DNA from: Thelonectria olida | Lineage: Eukaryota; Ascomycota; Sordariomycetes; Hypocreales; Nectriaceae | NCBI GenBank assembly: GCA_020736575.1 | Contig: JAGPYM010000004.1 | Location: 1,426,001 to 1,490,000 of the forward strand | Length of the DNA: 64,000 nt | Direction: 5' to 3' | Shown here: positions 32,227-42,708 of the stretch, piece after piece | Layout: each line of letters starts with the position of its first letter | Position numbering within the stretch: position 1 is the first letter of the stretch | The notes under the pieces: model-generated | The model's database searches: none | Seen by the model: the letters and a program-made list of their open reading frames with translations, nothing else | Told to the model about the DNA's origin: nothing | Position numbers and translations under genes: made by a program

Positions 32227-35200
32227 TCAGTACCTCAAGTCCTCGTCCTTGGGCCGTCCCTTTCCCACAATCTTCTCGGCCCAGTTCCACCCGGCCGACA
32301 GGGGACTCGCGCTGCGATTCACCTCTTTGCCCTTATCCTGCTGTGCCGCCGGCCTCTCCGACGGAGGCAGCTCGCCGCCAAAGTCCAAATCGCTCTCACA
32401 CTCGCTGTCGGCCCAGTCACGCTCGCTCCATGTCATCGAGTCGTCGCCTCGCTCACCACTGTGCTTATGCCTCGACCCATCATCGCTGTGGTGCGAGCGT
32501 GACGTCGGCGTTGGGGGGAGCTTGGAAACCTTGTCCATGGCCTCGCGCGTCTCGCTATCTGTACGGGTGGCTGACCCTCCATCTCCGGCGAGATCGTTCT
32601 GACTGCTGCCCTTGGTCGTCTCGCCGCCGTGCTCGTCGGGAGGTTGATAAATCTCCTTCGCTCGCTCACGACTGCTCTGATCATCCGTTCGGATTTGGGA
32701 TGTCGCCGAGTCGCTAAAGTGCGTGTCCACCAGGTGTTTGACAACAGGCCAGCCATACGCATTGGCAAACATTCGTCGGACAAAGATGTTATTGTGCGCC
32801 TCGGGCTCCAGCTTGACGAGGACCTTCCTCCAGGACAAATCTCGATGATATGCCCTGGAAATCTTCTCCTCGACGCGAATGTTGGAGCTGTCCACGACCT
32901 CGTTGGAATCCTTTTCCGGATTGGTGTTTGCTGTATCGTCGTAGTCCTTAACTGACTGCAACGTGTCTTCGTGGTTGACGCCTATGTATGGCGATGAGCT
33001 GCCACTTGCGAAGGAAGCCTGCGAAGAGGAAGCCGTCCGAGGAGTCTTCCTCCGGACTAAGGTTGATGGGCGCTTCTTCATCGGAGGTGCTGGAATATCT
33101 GACGGATGGTATACGCGATCATGGAAGATGGTTCGTGGGCGCGACGACGGATCCAACAGATACTCGACGTCGGGCCGTTTGGGGTTGAGGAGATCACCAG
33201 CAGACTCGAAGAATGTCGTCTTTGGAGGTGCCTCGAGGCCACCACCGTCTTCATGCCCAGTTGTTACCTTGGATGGCCTGGGAGAGGTGGGGGTGACTGA
33301 TTCCGAACTGGTCGTCAGGTCATCAAAGTTAATCGTCTGGCTCTTGCGGAATATCATCTTTTGCTTGTTCGAGATGTTACTCGGGTTCTTTTGCGGCGGC
33401 GGCGGCGATTCGCTCTTGGGCTCGGTCTTGAAGAAGCTGAAGAAATTCGACAAAGGCCCGGTATTGTTGGACTCGCTCGAATCCGAAGGTGCATCCTCAG
33501 CAAAAGGCGTAGGTACGGACCGCAAACTAGCCCTGTCGTCTTCTATCATGGCCGTGATTGGTGGCTGCGGAACCTCGTGCATATCCTCGTGTGCATTTTG
33601 AGGCGTCGTCCCCCCGGAGACGTTGCGTCTATCACCAGGTCCAGGCCCGAACTGCTTTTGTCGAGGAGAAGACATGTTGCCGCCCGTCAGCTCTGCCCAC
33701 CCGAACCCAACCACAGTCTCGACCAGACCAGCGTCTCGCCGCGCCTTCTCAACGCGGCCAAGACCTTGCCAGTCTAGGAACAAGAGACAACTCGTGCGGA
33801 GGGGCACGATGCCGTCGTTGACCACGTTGGAGTACACAGTCCTGTTACGGAACTTCTTAAGCGCCGTATGTGCCGGTCCTGTTGGCAGGATCCTCAACAG
33901 AGGCTTCGACTCCGGTTGAGACTCGCCGTACACCTTCTTATGCGCTGACTCGCCGAGATTGCCGACAATGGCACCCCATGAGCTCCGCGCAATGGTTGGA
34001 GCCCTCCAAGTAAGACCCAAATCCTGCCCGGTCCTGCCAACCAACCCAAAGTCAAGTGCAAACTTGACATAGAGAGGATTCTCGTTACTTAGTCCTAAAA
34101 ATGGCGATGCCATGGCAATAAAATTGATTGGTTTGATGTGATCGAAGAATTCTGGCGAGTGCTTCTGGATGTAAGCAATGGCATAAGTCTGCACAGGCCC
34201 TCCAAGGGAGTGCGCAATAAAGCTGATGCTCGTGATTTTGTAAGGTCGTTGGTGGCTCTCTTGGTGCTCCTTGCTGTCGGCGCGAATGCTACTATGTTTG
34301 TGTGCCGGCTTCAAGTCGGAGTCGCCGTTCTTGTCCCCCCTGACAGTCTGGAGTATTGATTCCGTCGCCCCTTTGCCCGTGGGGAGGTATGGTTGGTCTG
34401 GATATGTGGTGGAGAGGACATATCTGGCGAGTCGTTTGCCCAGATATTTGATACCTTTCTCGGTCTTGGTGGCGTTCCCCGAGTAACCTCGTACAATGAC
34501 CTCTTCATCCTCGCTGTCCTCCTCCTCTTCCAACGATATGCTCTCGTCTTTCTCGTCGTTGGGCGGATCGGTTCCTGTTTCTCCCCGTCTTCCTCTTGAA
34601 GCCCGCTCTTTGGCTCGTCGTTTCTTGGCATCAAGCTTGGCTTGCCTCACAGCCGTATCGATGCTTTCCTTCATAAATAACATGTCGGCGCCTAGGTTGC
34701 TATGTAGGCCATGCGTCAAGATCACCAGGTGGATATTCTTTTGCTTCTGGGGTGGCGGTCCTTGTCTCGTCTCTTTATCGCCAGTCTTCACCACGCTCTC
34801 AACGGGTTGATCCGCCCCATGGTGTCTGAGAGCTCGGCCCGTTCCATGATCGTCCCAACCCGGAAGTCTCGGGGTGTTCCATAGCGTCGCCGTGTCCTCG
34901 ACCTTCAGATGAACGGCCCGTGAGAAGATGCCCCTGGGTTGTGCCGGGTGATGTCCATCCTTGGCTCCGATACTCTGTTGGTAGTCACTCACTTTCCCTG
35001 GCTGTGCCACCTGGGCCTGGCCTCCAATGACTGGGCTCATGTTACTGAGGCTCAGTGATTTTTGGTCGCGTGCCAATAAAACTTCATAACCTACGGCTGC
35101 AGAGGTCGAAAATATGACTTGCGACGCTACCTCAATAATCCAGGTCGCGGACTCTTCATCGTGTTCAGGGCCCTTGCCGAAACCGCCGTGCGACCCCATG

Positions 35201-35865
35201 CCTGCGCTCTGACGAATATCGTCTGGGACGACCAGCTCGCACTCCCAGGTGCCGCCAGCCTTGACCATGGGCTCGAATTCGGGGACGCCATACCGCTCGG
35301 GGTTTTCAAACTTCTCGTTGGGGTCGAAGTGGGAGGGATACGCAGCGACGGAGAGGGTGTAAGGCCCGTGGACAAAGGCAGCGCGCAGGGCGATGGCGCA
35401 CGTGTTGCGCACCCTTAGGAACAGCTTCTCGGGCGAGGGCAATATGCGGTCCTGGGAGGGCGTGTAGGTGACGGTATAGCGGACGACTTCGCCGGTCTTG
35501 ATGCTGCCGACCTGGTGTAAGAGCAGCATGTTTGCGTCTGCGCGGCGGAGGGCGTCGGCGAGGGTGCTCTCGAGAGGCTCGGGGGAGGTCGGTGGCGAGG
35601 CGAAGGAGGCGGTAGGGGTGGGCGCCGAGACGCAGGGAGAGGCGGCGGGCGAGGGCGAGGGCGAGAGGACTGGAGATTTCGAGAGGGCGAAGGAGTAGCA
35701 GTAGGAGGAGTGAGAGGAAGTTATACGGGACTTTCTGACGTCACCACCATGCCCGGCACAACGGTTTTCGTCGGAGGCGTCTAGCGCGGCGGGTGAGGCT
35801 GATATGGTCTGGTGGGAGGACGATGAGGGTGTGTTTGTCGATGTTGAAGGAGAGTCGCCTGGCAT
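32227..35865 (-). CDS. DUF676 (Rog1-like) serine esterase/lipase, 1212 aa
   Basis: A single intronless minus-strand frame. The N-terminal third holds a Ser/Pro-rich low-complexity start and a region common to fungal Rog1-like proteins (VGSIKTGEVVRYTVTYTPSQ, then LFLRVRNTCAIALRAAFVHG). The alpha/beta-hydrolase core begins near residue 380 (IHLVILTHGLHSN). The nucleophile elbow is AHSLGG, with the Ser at about residue 553, followed by NFIAMASPFLGL and PSRIPTG-like late-core sequence (SKPLLRILPTGPAH). Acidic and Lys/Arg-rich linkers interrupt the core, and the C-terminal 450 residues are mostly disordered. Yeast Rog1 is a monoacylglycerol lipase; related proteins act on glycerolipids at ER or lipid droplets. 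The second residue of the elbow motif is consistent with an active hydrolase. A possible late functional segment (WRKVLVKLEPEAHNNIFVRR) near residue 1030 is typical of this fungal group. Confidence 0.93.
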   Translation of the reverse strand: MPGDSPSTSTNTPSSSSHQTISASPAALDASDENRCAGHGGDVRKSRITSSHSSYCYSFALSKSPVLSPSPSPAASPCVSAPTPTASFASPPTSPEPLESTLADALRRADANMLLLHQVGSIKTGEVVRYTVTYTPSQDRILPSPEKLFLRVRNTCAIALRAAFVHGPYTLSVAAYPSHFDPNEKFENPERYGVPEFEPMVKAGGTWECELVVPDDIRQSAGMGSHGGFGKGPEHDEESATWIIEVASQVIFSTSAAVGYEVLLARDQKSLSLSNMSPVIGGQAQVAQPGKVSDYQQSIGAKDGHHPAQPRGIFSRAVHLKVEDTATLWNTPRLPGWDDHGTGRALRHHGADQPVESVVKTGDKETRQGPPPQKQKNIHLVILTHGLHSNLGADMLFMKESIDTAVRQAKLDAKKRRAKERASRGRRGETGTDPPNDEKDESISLEEEEDSEDEEVIVRGYSGNATKTEKGIKYLGKRLARYVLSTTYPDQPYLPTGKGATESILQTVRGDKNGDSDLKPAHKHSSIRADSKEHQESHQRPYKITSISFIAHSLGGPVQTYAIAYIQKHSPEFFDHIKPINFIAMASPFLGLSNENPLYVKFALDFGLVGRTGQDLGLTWRAPTIARSSWGAIVGNLGESAHKKVYGESQPESKPLLRILPTGPAHTALKKFRNRTVYSNVVNDGIVPLRTSCLLFLDWQGLGRVEKARRDAGLVETVVGFGWAELTGGNMSSPRQKQFGPGPGDRRNVSGGTTPQNAHEDMHEVPQPPITAMIEDDRASLRSVPTPFAEDAPSDSSESNNTGPLSNFFSFFKTEPKSESPPPPQKNPSNISNKQKMIFRKSQTINFDDLTTSSESVTPTSPRPSKVTTGHEDGGGLEAPPKTTFFESAGDLLNPKRPDVEYLLDPSSRPRTIFHDRVYHPSDIPAPPMKKRPSTLVRRKTPRTASSSQASFASGSSSPYIGVNHEDTLQSVKDYDDTANTNPEKDSNEVVDSSNIRVEEKISRAYHRDLSWRKVLVKLEPEAHNNIFVRRMFANAYGWPVVKHLVDTHFSDSATSQIRTDDQSSRERAKEIYQPPDEHGGETTKGSSQNDLAGDGGSATRTDSETREAMDKVSKLPPTPTSRSHHSDDGSRHKHSGERGDDSMTWSERDWADSECESDLDFGGELPPSERPAAQQDKGKEVNRSASPLSAGWNWAEKIVGKGRPKDEDLRY

Positions 35866-36953
35866 AGGTAGAAGGGTACCTTCGAGGGACCTTGGGAGAC
35901 AAGGTTAAGGCAAGGTAAAGGAAGGTAACGGGGAGGTAGGAGCAGGAATGGCAAATGGGCATGGGATATTGCTGACGTACGAGGTCATTGAAAGGGGACC
36001 GAACCACCCGAGTCCACTGTCTGCTCGCACAAGGTGTCTTGAAGGATGGCGCGCGGGGTCTTCGGATCGGGCTGCGATTTACGGCTCGACTTGCCCCGAC
36101 GGAGGTAGAGACGATGGAGGTGCAGTGACGGTGATGGCAAGCTCTGAGTACCTGCCTACCTTACACCAAGTCACTCCGAAATCTCGGCGACCCTCTACGA
36201 ATAAACTTGGCTCTTTTTCTTCCCTTAAAAACAACGGGGCCCCGGACTTCTCGTGCATCCCGCCTCCATGTCGGAGATGGTGGCCCAATCATGCCTCGGC
36301 GCCGACATTCTTTCTCTGTGGCGGCCACAGCCCACGATACCGTATTTTCGCTGATCAACGTCACCACCTGAGAAGTCCCTTGAAAACCACAAGTGAAGCC
36401 ATCCACAGCCCGTCCCGGGAGGGGCCGCTTACGAAGTGCATGCTGTCACAGGGATCTTTAAATAATGTGACAGGGAAGCCTGGCTCAGTCTCGAGATATC
36501 CGTTCCCTCCGCTGTCAAATGCCACCACCCCGGTTTCGCTTTCGTTAACTAGTGCCTCTAATTTAGTCACAGCTCGAATTAACTCGAGGCCACCGCATCA
36601 CACGACTTTTGTAGACGTCGGGTGGTGCAATAATGACAATGAACCTGCTGCTTCGCCTCTGTCACATCACAGGATAATTCTGAATAGCACCAAGCATCAA
36701 CTAGCAAACTGGATGCAAACAAACAAACCAATCGCAATGAAACAAATAAGCCAACCTATGCCCTGCCCGAACCCGCGCAGTACCTCCTCATGTTAAAGAG
36801 AGTTATCTGGGTATCCAGTTCTGTAGTCCCAGCATCCCGTCAATCTGCCGTCCGCCCAATCACAAGATGTCCTTCTATATGTCCCATTATCATACAAACT
36901 TCGGCTCCGTCTCGATTCCTCCTCTTGAGCATTTCTATAGCCCACATGCCTTC
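35866..36953. other. Intergenic region between lipase and RBR-like gene
   Basis: Leader and promoter of the lipase on the left, 3' UTR of the RBR-like gene on the right. A 282-codon + strand ATG frame (35948-36796) has no domain, no low-stop bias beyond its length and an unlikely composition, and is not called. Confidence 0.5.
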
Positions 36954-39543
36954 TTAACCTTGGGCTGCCACCACTGCTCCAGCAGCAATTTCACCATCAA
37001 AATCTCCCGGCTCAACGTACTTCCTCCACACGTCTACACGTCGCATGCCCGTTCCTCGACCAGCCAACCCCGCTAGGATAGACGGCTTAGGCTCATCCCT
37101 CTCTCCCTTCTCCCTCCGCCGAGCACGGCGCTGCGGCTTGCTTCGTCTGCTTTGCGAGCTATGACTGAAGTGCGAGCCGCTATCATCTCCTCTGTATTCG
37201 TTGGGGTCATGTTCTACGATGACCCGCCCGCCCGAGTAGCTCATCGGCGGCGGCATCAGAGGAGACCCTAGGTGATGGCTCCTGGGCGGCTCCATCCCCG
37301 GCATCGAGCCCGGCACTTGGCGGGTTTCTGAAAACCGGTCGGCCAGACGTCGGTCCATCGATTGGCCCCTTCTGCTTCTCCCAGCGTAGTCAACTCTGGG
37401 GCTTTGCTCCAAGCTACTTCGTCCCATGCTGCTTCTTCCGTCAGGAGCGGGAGGCGGGGGGCCTGGTACTGGTGGAGGACCCATTGTATTCCCGTAGGGG
37501 TCCTGCATGTAATGTCCAGGCGGAGGCCCGGACACAGGTGGAGGTGCAGGAGCAGGAGCATTTCTGACGGGAACCAAGTCACCTGGGCCCGTCATTGGCT
37601 CCCATTCGCCCTCGCTAATGTACTGGCTTCTGCGCTCTTCTCGTCGATCTTGAAGCTGTTGTAGCATCATCTCTTCCTCATAACTATTCGGCTGCGGCCG
37701 GATATCAGGAAGTCCTCGTCCGGCTCGTAGCTCCCCTGGCGATGGCGGATCACCACGGTCGTGACCCTTCTCTCGTCCTCTGCGATGTTTTGGGGCCTGT
37801 ACAAGCCTATCTTCGGGCTCAGCCGCTTCCATGTCCTTGCTGAACCATTGGCAGTCACAGCTCTTCCACTTGTCACCACATACGATACAATACTTAGCAC
37901 CACACCGACTGATTTTGGTTAGTACTCGTCCAGTGATATCATCCTTTGGCACTCACCAATGCATCTTGAGGCGTCCCTCCTTGGGCTTGGCCACGGAGTC
38001 GCATTTATAGCAACTGCTCCAGCTCTCCTCGTTGCGGCTGTCCTCATCCTGTCGACATTTCCTTGGGTAATGCCATCTGCTCTTGCAAGCGATGCAGACC
38101 CTTTCGTTGCAACGGTCACATTGTCCTATCATCCGACCCGAAATACGATCGCGATGGATGCTGTCTGGGCTGATCCACTCGCCGCATCGATTGGATGGGC
38201 AGACGATGCGGTCCTGTGATGAATACTCTGCAAACTTCCGGTTCCATTTCTTCTTAAACGACCAATCAAAGAGGTCATCGACAACTTGCAATTGGATAGG
38301 AGTATCGCAGCATGCAGGAGGCATGTGCTGCGGATCAGACAGAGATTGCTCAAAGCTTCGTTTGAGGCACGTGTGGCATTTGCGGTGCCCGCACTCAAGC
38401 TTGGGACACCTCGACTGAGGCACTTCGCTTAAACATGCTGTACAGTCACGACTAGAACCCAAAGTTAGGATGCTGATACACTAGAATAGAAAGATGGGTC
38501 GCTTACAGTCTGGCCGGTCTTTCGGGGGAGGACATGCGGGATGAGCTACCAAGGTTGCTTCCTCTGAGACTTGGTGGGCGTCGTGAGGACGATCTCGACT
38601 GCTGAAGGGTTGTGTTGGCACTTGGCGATCGACCGTGGCGGAATTGCGCTCCTTGCGCGTCATATATCTTTATGGTTCTGACTCTTGGGTCAGATGGAGG
38701 GCTCTGGAGTACGAGCTCTCCAGCAGCCAGCCTCCTCGATGCCACAGGCGGCCGAGACGACTCGATGACACTCGTTACTCTTGATTGAGGATCATACTTT
38801 GGGGATTCGCTCTCTCCACGCCTCAGTTGAGATGGGGTGACAGGAGGCTCAACTATCTCTCGGCGTCCACGGCGATACTGAACCTCAATCTCGGAATCGG
38901 ATGGCGACGCTGGTCTTCTCCGGCTGCTCCGTCGTCGCCTGGGATCCTCCGAGGAACTATACTGGTCACTGCTCTGCTGAAGATGTCGGTCCCGATGACG
39001 GCGATGCTGTCGATGGTGGTACTCAGACTCCTCGTCACGAAATTCCACGACTTCTATTTCATTGTCACTCTCAGAACTCTCATCCTCACTTTCGCTGTCC
39101 GAAGGTGGGGATTCTGATGACGGTGGTTCCGGCAGGGGAGGTGGTCGGCGTCGATGCTCTCGACGGGCCCGGCGTGTTGGGCGTTCAAACTCCGGGGTCG
39201 TCTCTCTGGTCCTGGGATGTCGCCATTGATCCGGTGGTTCATCGTCTTCATCTTGGTAGACTAGGATCTCTCTGGGTCTCCTGGTGTAAGGGTCCGTGGC
39301 TCCTCGGGTCAGATGCGGCGGTGGCATGTTGTGATGGAATTGTTCCAGGCTCCTGGAGTTCCTTGGGCCGCGTTCATAGCCTCTCGGGGCCCGATCGTCG
39401 GGCCTTTGTACCTCGCGCATGTGAGATCGATGGGGGAGCGAGTAGGGCCAGACGTCATCCGGGGGATACCACTCGCGATCATCTTCGCGATAGTGCCTGG
39501 GTCGGGGGATGCGCCCCTCTCCTCGGTAGGGGACCTGATGCAT
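36954..39543 (-). CDS. RBR (RING-IBR-RING)-type protein lacking the usual RING2 catalytic Cys, 828 aa or longer
   Basis: Minus-strand exons are 39543-38507, 38451-37957 and 37908-36954, totalling 2487 nt with in-phase GT-AG introns. The long first exon is Arg/Ser/Glu-rich and disordered. RING1 starts DCTACLSEVP...CPKLECGHRKCHTCL. The IBR region includes CPSNRCGEWISPDSI and QCDRCNERVCIACKSRWH. RING2 is CYKCDSVAKPKEGRLKMHC, then RCGAKYCIVCGDKWKSCDC. The C-terminal third is Pro/Arg-rich. RBR E3 ligases pass ubiquitin through a RING2 cysteine normally found in a GCNHM-like motif. Here that position reads GRLKM, so the thioester Cys appears to be Arg. The protein may therefore be a scaffold or a non-canonical ligase. 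The 5' end is uncertain: conserved-looking coding sequence continues upstream to about 39766 in other frames. Confidence 0.85.
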
Positions 39544-39766
39544 CTCCAGCCTTGGTTTTGGTCCGCCTCAAGACCTATTCGTTGGGCTTCAACAAGGCCA
39601 CGGCGTCGTGTAAGGCTTTCTCCAGTGGCTGGGTTCCTTGGCGTCTTCAAGAAACGGACAGGCGATTGAAAGCGATGACGAGCGAACAACCACTCAGCAA
39701 AGTCCACGCTGTATGCGCGATTGCACCCCCCTGGACTTGATTGGAGTCGGAGAGCCGATCATGCAT
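39544..39766 (-). other. Probable N-terminal coding extension of the RBR-like gene in shifted frames
   Basis: Upstream of the called start, the minus strand shows an ATG at 39766 followed by MHDRLSDSNQVQGG. After a C6/G6 tract (39726-39731) a different frame reads NRAYSVDFAEWLFARHRF, then RFLKTPRNPATGESLTRRRG and VEAQRIGLEADQNQ, running into the called exon region in yet another frame. The protein-like quality and the homopolymer at the first switch suggest one or two missing bases. No GT-AG intron of normal size explains it. Confidence 0.45.
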
Positions 39767-40344
39767 GACAGCCGCAGCGTTACGTCGGGCGAGAACGCGA
39801 ATGTGCACGCCCTAGGAATTGGGCCGCCAGGAAGGACGGCTGGATTTCCAGGGCGGAGAGGGCGGGAGAGCGGGGGGTTTTAGTAGTGGTCGCGGCGTGC
39901 GTTGGCCTCGGGAAAGGAAGGGAGAAAAAACGACCAAGAGGATTGCTGATGCAGATGCAAGACGTGTGTTCGGAAAAACGGATGAGGAGCACTCGTTGAT
40001 GATGTTTTGAGAATGAAAGTGGTCTGTCGCACTGCGTGAGTTGAGCGAGTGAGGGCTCGGATAGCAAGCAAAGCAAGTTTATACCCAGGGATAGCTAGGT
40101 CAGCCCATCAGGCACAGACGAATCAATGTGCCCCTCCCCCGCGTGCCGTGGACGTGGACAGTTGAGTCTGGTCTTGGGAGAGAGGAGCGACAGAGGGTCG
40201 TCGATGCTGTACAGCTGTCGGACAGGCTGGAATCATACGAGCAGCGCTGGAGACGAGAAAACACCACAGCGCATGGTTGGTGGAGGGACGTTTGGTGGAC
40301 GAGAAAGCGACTTTGTCTGTCGGTGTGGTTGCCCGTCACGTGGA

Positions 40345-40373
40345 GGGGAGGAGGGGAGGAGGGGAGGCGGGGG
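40345..40373 (+). other. Predicted G-quadruplex motif
   Basis: Four G-runs (G4, G4, G4, G5) are separated by 4-nt loops AGGA, AGGA and AGGC. This is a textbook intramolecular quadruplex pattern on the + strand, the template strand of the minus-strand gene ending near 39.5-39.8 kb. Confidence 0.8.
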
Positions 40374-40565
40374 CAAAACGAAACGAATGGTGGTGAGGTC
40401 CCCCTTTTGGTGTGTCTTGAGGCTTTTGGTGGGTGTGAATGGGAATGAAACTGTAACTGAGCATATAAGTGGATGGGAATGGGACGACTTGAGTGGAGGG
40501 TGGAGGGGAGAAATCCATACATACCGTCCAATTCCCCCCCTACCTTAGCTGAGCCAAGTCGCAGA

Positions 40566-40601
40566 GTGATGAGTCTGTGATGAGTCTGTGATGAGTGAGT
40601 C
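40566..40601. repeat. 11-bp tandem repeat ending in an AP-1/Gcn4-type site
   Basis: TGATGAGTCTG is repeated at 40566-40576 and 40577-40587, with a partial third copy from 40588. The array runs into TGAGTCA (40595-40601), the consensus for fungal Cpc1/Gcn4-type bZIP factors. Whether the site is used is unknown. Confidence 0.75.
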
Positions 40602-42708
40602 AGCTGAACACCATTTGTGGGCGTCTAACGGTACACCTGCGCAGGCCATGAGCGCCAAAAGACTCATCTGAGACCATCCCAGCATCGCCTGGGCCAAATG
40701 GAGGAATGTGCGCCTGGAAAGACGTCTTCTGTGAATTGTGTGTGTGTTGCCCCCTTTGGCCGTGTCTTTGGTGTGCCTGTACCTATTTGTGCAACCTCTA
40801 TTCCAATGTAATACCCGGCATTTCAAGGGAACGGCGCGCAACCTTGGCCTTTTTCTGGCGCACAAGTCGAATCAATCGCCCGTCTTTCCCAGCCTTCTCG
40901 TCCTGCTCCGTAACTTGCACCACTATTACGTAGATGCTCTGTAAGTCCACACAGTCTGGCTGCCTGTCCTGCCTTGGAATTCCCTGCTGGCCCCGGAATG
41001 ATCTACGTAATTCTGCATGCATTGCCTGTATGTCGTACCGGTACTTCAGAGCCCATCGTCCCAGCCCAAAGTGCATGCGTCCCTGGACATTGTCGGCTGC
41101 CGTCCGGCTGTGTTCGCCTGCCGTGGACAGATGACGGCCCGTGTAAGGCCAAATCCCCCATCATGTGCAAAAGCCTTTCAGGCATCTTTTTTTCTTTTCC
41201 CAACTTCGCATTTTCAACTATGCAAACACCAAAACGCCTCCTTTCCCCCCTCCCAACGGCTTCTGCACATTCTCAAAGCCCGCAAGAAAGCCCCTCGCCG
41301 GTGTGGGGAATAACCTTCGGCCGATCCGGGCCTTGCCGGGTCCATCCTTGGTCCCCTCCTCGGCCCGGTCCGGGCCCTTCGCCCAAGTGCCGCTCCCCTG
41401 ATGATCTAGCCTCCACCGTCCTTTGTTCGGCTGCTTGAAAGCTGACAATGTCCATTGTTTCCGCTACTATCTTCCACCTCAAGCCTTCGTCCCTAGGGGC
41501 TGGCTATGTGCTATCGTGGACATGCCTACTCTTATGAAGGCTTGATGCCGCCCCTTCAGATAAACCCGGAATCACGTCTTAGTTCACCTTTATTGCCCTG
41601 ACAGGAGAAATTGGTTTACTTACAGAATAAGCAATTTCACACGTTAAATGGATTAAGAATGTGATTTAATTCTAGGCCCTCTATGCAAAGGTCACCGGGG
41701 ACAAGTGCGCTTCATGGCTCCATATCTCATGCTCTCTCTCTTTGACTGCTACCTATCTTTTATATGCTCATAATGTTTTCAAGTGTTGGTGCAGGTTTCC
41801 TCCCTAAGGCCTATACAAAGACAGTCAAAAGAAAGTAGCTCATCAGTTACATCACCTAGAAGCCGTCCTAGTTGCCTTTGAGAGTGGAAAAATGACAATC
41901 GTAAGTATACAATGCCTGTCGTTTCTCACGATACCCTTCATTGAGACCAATCATACGAATACATGCATTGGGTATAGTTTCCAGAAAACACTCCTGCAAA
42001 ATGAAACACGGCTCTCCTTCCAGCCCACGCAAACGATTGTATCATATCATGCCATGTAAGGGAAAAGGTTGAAATCCGAAATGGCCTAGTTCTCTTGGAA
42101 CCTAGGCTCGGACAAGTTCCTTGTTGGGTCATGGAAGCTGGTGGTGTGTGTCGCTTTGTCGGTCCGGACTGCCGCAACACATATTATCCAGCCAATCAAC
42201 CATGCTTGTTCAAGTTGCTTCGTCACAATGGTGGTGTAAAGAGAAGAAAACGTTTCCTGCACCCCGGATCGCCCCTGGCGATCATTCTTCGGCATCGTGG
42301 TTTTTGGACTCGCGGGGAGGCCTCAAACTCGGCCGCTCGAGTTTGCGTTCATCTAAAGTTGAACGCTGACGCGGTCAGCATTACACACTGGCACAGTGAG
42401 CCCACGTCTCAAAAGAGGTGGTGGCCGGATGATCTTGCCTACACTGCCTAGGTAGCAAGGGCTTGCATGATCTGACTGCAGATACGTAGCTGCAGGGAGT
42501 GGTGATAGATTCGCGTGCAGAACTAAGGGAAAGCCCTTTGAGGTTAGGACGTCGGATAGTGCCACATTGAAAAGTGATTGGTTTTCGAAATGGTTGCCTG
42601 TTGAGGGATGCAAATCCAGTACTGTTCAGGCCGTTGGCAGCGAGATCTGAGTGACGCGTTCAAGTTGACCATATCGGGCCATTCGAATCAAGTCTGGGAG
42701 GCCGGAGA

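Larger units (their letters stand above)
39767..42708. other. 2.9-kb intergenic region
   Basis: It carries the leader and promoter of the RBR-like gene, with a G-quadruplex motif at 40345-40373 and an 11-bp tandem repeat at 40566-40594. From about 41500 it becomes more AT-rich, with no coding features. The right end is the 3' UTR of the Zn2Cys6 gene. No gene is recognised. Confidence 0.55.

Noticed and set aside
35948..36796. 282-codon + strand ATG frame
   Set aside because: No family resemblance and irregular amino-acid composition. It lies exactly in the leader/3' UTR territory of the two flanking minus-strand genes.
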